From JAJBWD01 sp041670885 (GTDB lineage Bacteria > Bacillota > Clostridia > Clostridiales > Clostridiaceae), in NCBI GenBank assembly GCA_041670885.1, contig JBAXYJ010000086.1, forward strand, positions 1-11,096: a stretch of DNA of 11,096 nt, given 5' to 3'. The position numbers and the translations under genes are program-made. This document shows positions 5,972-11,096 of this stretch, one piece after another (within the stretch, counting starts at the first letter, position 1; every line of letters starts with the position of its first letter). The notes below the pieces were generated by a model. The model saw only the letters and a list, made by a program, of their open reading frames with translations. It searched no databases and was not told the origin of the DNA.

Positions 5972-6751
5972 TCACTTGTTAACAAATGGATATACATACT
6001 GATTGTCCGGTTTACTGATTTTTTTTATTGAATCCACTTTTATGCAGGCAGAGACTTGTCCCTGATAATCTGATTTTTCTAATTTTCCGGTTATTTCGAC
6101 CCAGGTATCGTTATTAAGGGCTTTTGTATTTTGAAAATTGCACATTAGCCCCACTACCTGCATATCGGCAGTGCAGCAAGTCATCATAAATCTTGCAGCA
6201 ACAAATTCATTCTCCTTAAAGCTTTTATCCTTGTACACAAAACCAGTTATCTTAATTTTCATTTTTTCATATTTTTTGATATTTTCATTTAATTCATCAA
6301 GTGAAAAAACAAAATTCTCATCATTTACTATTATTGTATTTCCTTCTATATTCAGTTTTTTGCCCTCTGATGGGCTTATGCTGGAATAGTCTATATTTTG
6401 AGTCTTAGAGGCAGATGCCATGCTGTTGGTATTTTGGTTTATGGTTATGCTTTTATTTCTTATCATAGAAGAATCAATTGCCTTAGCTTTAATTGAAAAT
6501 GCCATAATAAGTGGAATTATGTATATAAGATATTTTGAAAATCTGACCTTACGTTTGTATGCTGAGCAAAGATCCTTAACCGAAATCATACCAATTATAA
6601 TCATGACTATAATTCCAAATATTATAAATGGAACAATCCTTGGATGAACATATAATTTAATTTTTCCTGTTCTTATTGAGTTAATAGAAAAAATCGAATA
6701 GCCAAATAGTATGATTATTTTAATTAGTGCCTCAGCATTTAACTTCTTCAT
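5972..6751 (-). CDS. TIGR03943/DUF1980 family membrane protein (YcgQ-like)
   Basis: The 259-residue protein has three hydrophobic segments at about 9-27, 37-57 and 73-92, then a soluble domain from about 95 to the end. The diagnostic family stretch is ARFMMTCCTADMQVVGLMC (186-204) with the adjacent Cys192-Cys193, preceded by LYVHPRIVPF (33-42). In B. subtilis and relatives this family is typically encoded beside a DUF318 permease, as here, and the two are thought to work as one membrane system. The biochemical role is not established; the Cys-Cys pair and the zinc operon suggest metal handling (inference). The ATG at 6751 follows GGGAGAG by four bases and lies 13 bp after the upstream stop. 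An earlier ATG at 6802 would overlap the permease gene and lacks a ribosome binding site. It is last in the minus-strand operon. Confidence 0.82.
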   Translation of the reverse strand: MKKLNAEALIKIIILFGYSIFSINSIRTGKIKLYVHPRIVPFIIFGIIVMIIIGMISVKDLCSAYKRKVRFSKYLIYIIPLIMAFSIKAKAIDSSMIRNKSITINQNTNSMASASKTQNIDYSSISPSEGKKLNIEGNTIIVNDENFVFSLDELNENIKKYEKMKIKITGFVYKDKSFKENEFVAARFMMTCCTADMQVVGLMCNFQNTKALNNDTWVEITGKLEKSDYQGQVSACIKVDSIKKISKPDNQYVYPFVNK

Positions 6752-6764
6752 AATTCTCTCCCAT

Positions 6765-8354
6765 CTACAAGGATATATTAATAAGCAAAGTAAAAGTAAC
6801 AAGAAATACGATAAATATCAGCTTTAATGCAAAAGACTTTTTAAAACTCCCCATAAGTAATATGGTATTTTTCATATCTATCATCGGTCCCAACACTAAA
6901 AATCCCATAATAGAGCCTAAAGGAAACTGGTTTAAAAATCCTTTTGCAATAAATGCATCTGAAGTTGAGCATACTGAAATAAGAAAAGCAAAACACATCA
7001 TGATTATAAGTGAACTTATTCTGCTTTTGGGTATATAGTTTATATAGCTATGTAATATTAAGGTTTGAATAACACTTGATAATAATGCACCTATTACCAT
7101 AAACTTCCCTACACTAAAAAATTCTTCTCCAGCATGAATAAATACGTCTCCAATTTTTAAAATAATACTTCTATCCGAATCATAGCTGTTATTACAAAAT
7201 CCACACTGACATTCAACTATATCATCATTAATTTCAATAATATCTTTGGCAGAATAAAACCTCATAATAAGACCAACTGCTACCGAAATTATTATTCCTG
7301 CTGCTGCTCTATACACCGCTGCAATAGGCATTCCAGAAAACGCATACAAAGTTGACATAATGGATATGGGATTGAGTATGGGGGCTGCCAGCATAAACGT
7401 AATGGCTGCTGAAATTGGTACTCCCTTTTTTATAAGTCCTTTGGCGAGAGGTATGCTGCCGCAGTCACAAACAGGAAAGAAAAATCCTGATAAAGAAGCC
7501 GTAAGACATGCTAAAAAATTATTTTTTGGGAACAATTTGATAATAGTATCTGTTGAAATAAATATCTGGATTATAGATGATAAAATCGTTCCTACCAGTA
7601 AAAATGGAAACCCCTGAATCAGCATACTTATGAATATGGTATTAAACATGGAAAAGCCTGAAAAATCAATGCTTTTAAAGCGTATACCTGCCGAAATAAG
7701 TACCTCTGTCGTCAGATAAGATATTATAAACAGTAAAAACAGTAAAAAAATAATATTTTTCCTTTTAAAAATTAATCTTTGCTTCTCTACAGATATGTTT
7801 TCTTCCTCTAAATCCTTCATTAGGTTATCTAATGATTTGCATTTAAAAATTCTGGCAGTTTCATTTATCAGTCTAATTTTTCTTATGATATATGATATGT
7901 CATTTTTATTCATATGCTGAGTTTTATTTAATATTATAATATTGCTGCTGTAAATATGTTCTGCTGTGATATTTCCCAGATTAAGCATGTACATCTTCTG
8001 CTTTTCAGAATCAATTGTATTAATCACCTTATTTATCCTGCATTTTTTTCTCATGTCTGTATCATCAAATATTTTTATAAGCTTATCTCTTTGTAACATG
8101 CCATTTTGTTCTATAATGATTCTGTCTGGGGAATATTTACTTACAGCCTCTTCTATCATCAGCTTTGATGCTTCTCCGTTTACAACTATTATCTTGTTTT
8201 CATCTGAAGAATTATCTATGCCTGTCCTTCCATTTTCAGACTGAATTATAACAATGGTCTCATCTTCAATCTGACCGCTTTTAAGTAAATAATTTATAAA
8301 TGTAGTTTTTCCGGAGCAAATAAGCCCTAAAACTATGTCAATCTTCACTTTCAT
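6765..8354 (-). CDS. Fusion: degenerate CobW/G3E P-loop domain plus DUF318 (ArsP_1-type) permease
   Basis: The 529-residue protein has two parts. Residues 1-185 resemble a COG0523/G3E GTPase: Walker A GLICSGKTT (10-18), PDRIIIEQNG (76-85) and LNKTQ (142-146). The family's CxCC metal motif is absent, replaced by VVNGEASK (57-64). Residues about 199-529 form a DUF318 permease (PF03773) with roughly eight or nine membrane segments. Its signatures are FPVCDCGSIPLAKGLIKKG (293-311), MLAAPILNPIS (321-331), CSTSDAFIA (462-470) and GPMIDMKNT (489-497). The central loop holds ECQCGFC (381-387). The ATG at 8354 has AGAGGAT upstream and lies 10 bp after the preceding stop. DUF318 permeases alone are about 300-330 residues, so the N-terminal 190 are an addition. 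The open frame is continuous, with no sign of frameshift. The substrate is unknown; context suggests zinc or another divalent metal. Confidence 0.85.
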   Translation of the reverse strand: MKVKIDIVLGLICSGKTTFINYLLKSGQIEDETIVIIQSENGRTGIDNSSDENKIIVVNGEASKLMIEEAVSKYSPDRIIIEQNGMLQRDKLIKIFDDTDMRKKCRINKVINTIDSEKQKMYMLNLGNITAEHIYSSNIIILNKTQHMNKNDISYIIRKIRLINETARIFKCKSLDNLMKDLEEENISVEKQRLIFKRKNIIFLLFLLFIISYLTTEVLISAGIRFKSIDFSGFSMFNTIFISMLIQGFPFLLVGTILSSIIQIFISTDTIIKLFPKNNFLACLTASLSGFFFPVCDCGSIPLAKGLIKKGVPISAAITFMLAAPILNPISIMSTLYAFSGMPIAAVYRAAAGIIISVAVGLIMRFYSAKDIIEINDDIVECQCGFCNNSYDSDRSIILKIGDVFIHAGEEFFSVGKFMVIGALLSSVIQTLILHSYINYIPKSRISSLIIMMCFAFLISVCSTSDAFIAKGFLNQFPLGSIMGFLVLGPMIDMKNTILLMGSFKKSFALKLIFIVFLVTFTLLINISL

Positions 8355-8364
8355 AGCTAATCCT

Positions 8365-9279
8365 CTAAAATAACTTTTCTAATTTTGATTTATTTAATTC
8401 TCTGCCTATAAAGCACAGCAGGCTGCATTTTTGAGGATTTGTAATTTTCTTACGGAATTCACCTGGGGTATAATTTATCTCCAGCCACTTGCCTTCTTCT
8501 ACTTTCAGTAAACCTTTTGCTCTTAAAATTAAGCCATATTCATCAGCATTGTTAACATTCTCAAAAAAGTCATCTATTTTTACCTGACTAAATATCTTGT
8601 CTGACTCCAGTCCCCAAGTATCAAATACCTGATCAGCTTTATGATGATGGTGCTCTTCCTTAATTATTTCACTTTCAAACTCTGTATAGGATTCTTTTCC
8701 TGGATTTTTAATAATTTCTTCAAATGAAGTTTTCTCCCAGGGAGATGATATAATTTCAGAATTACTATTTATTTTTCTTATCAAGCTTAATATTTTATCA
8801 TCAATATGCTGCTGTGCTTTGCTTATAATAATAGTATTTGCATGCTCTATTTGATCCTTATAAAACTCTCCAAAATTATTTAAATACATTTCTGCATTTA
8901 AAGCATCAACAATTGTAATAACAGCATTAATTTTTATATCATATTCCTTTTCTAAATTTCTGCAGGACTTGATGACATCAGAAAGCTTGGCAACTCCTGA
9001 TGGTTCGATTATTATTCTGTCTGGACTATAAGTATTTAGTATATCTATTATGGCTTTTTTAAAATCACCCACAAGAGAACAGCAAATACAGCCTGATTTT
9101 ATCTCTTTTATATTCATGCTTGTCTCTCTTAAGATACTTCCGTCTATAGCAATTTCACCAAATTCATTCTCTATTATCGCTGCTTTTTCACCTTTTAGAT
9201 TTTCAGTAATTAACTTCTTAATTAATGTAGTCTTCCCGGAACCCAAAAATCCTGATATAATATCTATTTTTGTACTCAT
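8365..9279 (-). CDS. COG0523/G3E family GTPase, CobW-like zinc chaperone candidate
   Basis: This 304-residue cytosolic protein belongs to the family of metal-handling GTPases that includes CobW, YjiA and YciC; some members are induced under zinc limitation. Visible features are Walker A GFLGSGKTT (10-18), ENEFGEIAID (37-46), the metal motif GCICCSL (63-69) with Cys64, Cys66 and Cys67, Walker B-like IIIEPSG (89-95), and a His4 run at 210-213 in the linker before the C-terminal CobW_C domain (about 226-304). The guanine-recognition position reads SKAQ (153-156) where NKxD is usual. The ATG at 9279 is chosen because AAAGGAG lies 5 nt upstream; an earlier in-frame ATG at 9324 would overlap znuB. 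Lying between znuB and the permease, it probably delivers or senses zinc for this operon (inference). Confidence 0.9.
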   Translation of the reverse strand: MSTKIDIISGFLGSGKTTLIKKLITENLKGEKAAIIENEFGEIAIDGSILRETSMNIKEIKSGCICCSLVGDFKKAIIDILNTYSPDRIIIEPSGVAKLSDVIKSCRNLEKEYDIKINAVITIVDALNAEMYLNNFGEFYKDQIEHANTIIISKAQQHIDDKILSLIRKINSNSEIISSPWEKTSFEEIIKNPGKESYTEFESEIIKEEHHHHKADQVFDTWGLESDKIFSQVKIDDFFENVNNADEYGLILRAKGLLKVEEGKWLEINYTPGEFRKKITNPQKCSLLCFIGRELNKSKLEKLF

Positions 9280-9289
9280 GCGGTCTCCT

Positions 9290-10126
9290 TTATGATAATA
9301 TTTTTTTGAAAAATGTTGCTGCAAAGAATAGTGATGATATCAGAACAATAGTTGCCCCTGATGCTGTACCTAAAAAATATGACAGTAAAAGTCCTGATAC
9401 TCCTGAAAAAACTGCAATTAAAACTGAATATACATGATACTGCCTGATATTACCTGCAATATTTCTGGCTGACGCTGCCGGCAGAAGCAGCATTGAATTT
9501 ATAATTAAAACCCCTACCCATTGTATTGATACCGTAACAATTACTGCCACGATAATTGTAAACATATATTCGTAAAAATTAATTTTAATTCCCCTGCTGC
9601 TTGCTAATGAATGGTTTACACTGACTAAAAGAAGCTTATTAAATAAAAATATCCAAATAAAAATAACAACAATTAAAGTTACACCCAGCAGCAGCATGTC
9701 ATCTGATTTTATGCTCAACAAATCACCAATAAGGTACGTGGAATATTTTGTAAATCCCCCCCGAAAAGACAATATAGCAATTCCAAGTGCCACTGCAATT
9801 GATGAAAACACTCCAATAATAGTATCAGTTGATGCTGTATTTACATTTTTAACCTTAACTATTACTACTGCCAATATTACGGAAAAGCCCAACATAGACC
9901 AAAGAGGATTTTTTATCCCAAGTATCACTCCAATTGCAATGCCTGTAAGGGCAGAATGTCCAAGCGCATCTGAAAAAAATCCCATTTTATTGTTTACTAC
10001 CAATGTGCCAAGTAATCCAAACATAGGGGTTACCAGCAGTACTCCAAGCAGCGCATTTTTCATAAAATCGAACTCAGCCCACTGAAATGGAAGAAGAAAA
10101 TCTACAATCTTATACCATACTGTCAT
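9290..10126 (-). CDS. znuB: Zinc ABC transporter permease (ZnuB/AdcB-like)
   Basis: This is the integral membrane subunit of a cluster 9/ABC-3 family metal importer (PF00950). The 278 residues are the usual length and very hydrophobic, with about eight or nine membrane segments. The family stretch FFSDALGHSALTGIAIG is at 50-66. GVLIINSMLLLPAASAR (205-221) and TASGATIVLIS (254-264) mark the C-terminal half. The ATG at 10126 follows GAGGGTG by six bases, which lies inside the end of znuC; the reading frames overlap by 17 bp, implying coupled translation. An ATG at 10144 in the same frame has a poorer ribosome binding site. Zinc rather than manganese is inferred from the CobW-like neighbour, since the permease family alone does not decide the metal. 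Confidence 0.92.
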   Translation of the reverse strand: MTVWYKIVDFLLPFQWAEFDFMKNALLGVLLVTPMFGLLGTLVVNNKMGFFSDALGHSALTGIAIGVILGIKNPLWSMLGFSVILAVVIVKVKNVNTASTDTIIGVFSSIAVALGIAILSFRGGFTKYSTYLIGDLLSIKSDDMLLLGVTLIVVIFIWIFLFNKLLLVSVNHSLASSRGIKINFYEYMFTIIVAVIVTVSIQWVGVLIINSMLLLPAASARNIAGNIRQYHVYSVLIAVFSGVSGLLLSYFLGTASGATIVLISSLFFAATFFKKILS

Positions 10127-10910
10127 ATTTTTCACCCTCTTCATTTTGCCTTTTCAGCGCCTCATTCCAGTCGATTCCAAATATCTCAATTACCTTGCTG
10201 CTGCTGAATACTTCCTGGGAAGTACCAAAGCATTCAATAGTTCCATTATTTAAAAATGCAATATAGTCAGCATATTTGTATACTAAATGCAGGTCGTGAG
10301 AAACTAAAATAATAGAAAGGTTATACTTTTCTCTAAGCTTAGATACTATACTGTAAAATAGCTTTAAGCCATTTTGATCTATTCCGGAAACCGGTTCATC
10401 CAAAAGCAGAATATCCGGTACCGGCTGAAGTGCTAATGCTAAAAGAACTCTTTGAAGTTCACCGCCTGATAATACTCCCAGCCTTTTATCAATAAGCTGT
10501 TCCCCATTAACTCTGGACAGACTTTCAATGGTTTTTTTTCTTACATCCTTTGATATATGAAACCAAACAGGCTTCCTTGAAAAAGAAGCTGCAAAAATAT
10601 CCAACACACTCAGCGGAGAACTATAATCAAAGTCCAGCTTCTGAGGTACGTATCCTATTTTAGGTTTCCTGATAAGCTTCTTAGCTTTGTCAACAAATGT
10701 AATACTGCCTGTGTGAGCTATCTGCCCCAATATAGCCTTTAAAAGTGTGCTTTTACCGGCTCCATTTGGTCCTATAAGAGCAGTTAAATCTCCACTATGA
10801 AAGTGAAGATTAACATCTCTTAATATTTTTGTATTACCAATTTTTACACCAAAGTCATTTATTTTAATACAGCTAAATAATGTATTGTCATGCTTTTCAC
10901 TAATAATCAT
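10110..10910 (-). CDS. znuC: Zinc ABC transporter ATP-binding protein (ZnuC/AdcC-like)
   Basis: This is the ATPase subunit that drives the ZnuABC-type importer from the cytosolic face of the membrane. All ABC motifs are intact in the 266 residues: Walker A GPNGAGKST (47-55), Q-loop Gln90 in GYVPQ, signature LSGGELQR (147-154), Walker B ILLLDEP (167-173), and H-loop His205 in LVSHD. The sequence fits the metal-transport ABC subgroup (MntB/ZnuC/AdcC). The ATG at 10910 overlaps the znuA stop by four bases (ATGA). The C-terminus is slightly extended and hydrophilic, and its last codons encode the ribosome binding site and start of znuB. Confidence 0.95.
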   Translation of the reverse strand: MIISEKHDNTLFSCIKINDFGVKIGNTKILRDVNLHFHSGDLTALIGPNGAGKSTLLKAILGQIAHTGSITFVDKAKKLIRKPKIGYVPQKLDFDYSSPLSVLDIFAASFSRKPVWFHISKDVRKKTIESLSRVNGEQLIDKRLGVLSGGELQRVLLALALQPVPDILLLDEPVSGIDQNGLKLFYSIVSKLREKYNLSIILVSHDLHLVYKYADYIAFLNNGTIECFGTSQEVFSSSKVIEIFGIDWNEALKRQNEEGEKYDSMV

Positions 10911-11096
10911 TTTAATGCTTCTTCCAATACTTTTAGATTACTATCCATAATGTTAATGTAAGCATCTGCTTCCATAGGTCCTGTTACTGCCGGATCAAGA
11001 GTATAAACCTTTGAGCCTGTTTCATTTGCAATGGTTTCAGCTGCCTTTGCAGAATACTGAGGTTCTGCAAACAAAGCCTTTACTTTAAGCTTATTA
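10907..11096 (-). CDS. znuA: Zinc ABC transporter substrate-binding protein, C-terminal part (ZnuA/AdcA-like)
   Basis: Only the last 62 codons and the stop are in the window; the 5' part lies to the right. The visible end contains LFAEPQYSAKAAETIA and VYTLDPAVTG. These are the C-terminal features of cluster A-I metal-binding lipoproteins (TroA/ZnuA/AdcA), where the Asp of LDP is a metal ligand. It would be an extracytoplasmic lipoprotein that hands metal to ZnuB, though the signal peptide and any His-rich loop are out of view. Its TGA overlaps the znuC ATG (ATGA). The operon promoter and any Zur box are therefore expected upstream of this gene, outside the window. Confidence 0.92.
   Translation of the reverse strand, partial: NKLKVKALFAEPQYSAKAAETIANETGSKVYTLDPAVTGPMEADAYINIMDSNLKVLEEALK

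Noticed and set aside
6752..6802. Upstream start for the TIGR03943 protein, adding 17 hydrophobic residues
   Set aside because: It would overlap the end of the permease gene and run through the GGGAGAG ribosome binding site of the ATG at 6751.
9280..9324. Upstream start for the CobW-like GTPase, adding 15 residues
   Set aside because: It would overlap the znuB 3' end and lie upstream of the strong AAAGGAG that serves the ATG at 9279; the family begins right before the Walker A strand.
9696..10085. 129-codon plus-strand open frame inside znuB
   Set aside because: It is antisense to conserved ABC-3 permease segments. Polar composition and lack of a ribosome binding site mark it as a shadow of znuB.

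Overview
The window looks like a piece of the chromosome of a low-GC Gram-positive anaerobe, most likely Clostridium or a close relative. The reasons are AT-rich intergenic DNA, frequent ATA and AGA/AGG codons, strong AGGAGG-type ribosome binding sites, T-box leaders with the TGGTACCGCG core, and tightly packed operons with ATGA and TAATG overlaps. The species cannot be fixed from sequence reading alone.

Left end (1-600): a strong hairpin at 20-48 lies downstream of a minus-strand gene (102-506). That gene encodes a HepT/HI0074-type HEPN protein with an intact RX4HXY motif, but no nucleotidyltransferase partner is visible beside it.

Leucine block (about 620-5896, plus strand): a sigma-A-like promoter (659-687) feeds an unusually long leader. 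The leader holds two complete T-box riboswitches in tandem (about 718-930 and 1001-1231). Both have a CUC leucine specifier and each has its own intrinsic terminator. A third, weak terminator-like hairpin follows, then an unrecognised 48-codon ORF with a good ribosome binding site. A 15-bp inverted repeat pair brackets that ORF. Then come leuA, leuC, leuD and leuB, translationally coupled at the leuC/leuD/leuB junctions. Together they encode the complete pathway-specific set of enzymes from 2-ketoisovalerate to 2-ketoisocaproate; only the final transaminase is absent. The logic is that uncharged tRNA-Leu must relieve two terminators in series before the enzymes are made.

Metal block (5972-11096, minus strand, convergent with leu): read in its own direction it is znuA (only the 3' end is in the window), znuC, znuB, a COG0523/G3E (CobW-like) GTPase, a fusion protein, and a TIGR03943/DUF1980 membrane protein. 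The fusion joins a degenerate CobW-like P-loop domain to a DUF318 (ArsP_1-type) permease. The genes overlap or lie 10-13 bp apart, so they are probably one transcript. The simplest reading is a zinc homeostasis operon: an ABC importer, a metallochaperone GTPase, and a two-part permease system. The permease carries its own P-loop domain, apparently derived from the neighbouring GTPase or from a common ancestor. Its promoter, and any Zur operator, would lie to the right of the window.

The most unusual items are the CobW-permease fusion with its lost CxCC metal motif, the tandem leucine T-boxes, and the inverted-repeat-bracketed small ORF between the T-boxes and leuA.
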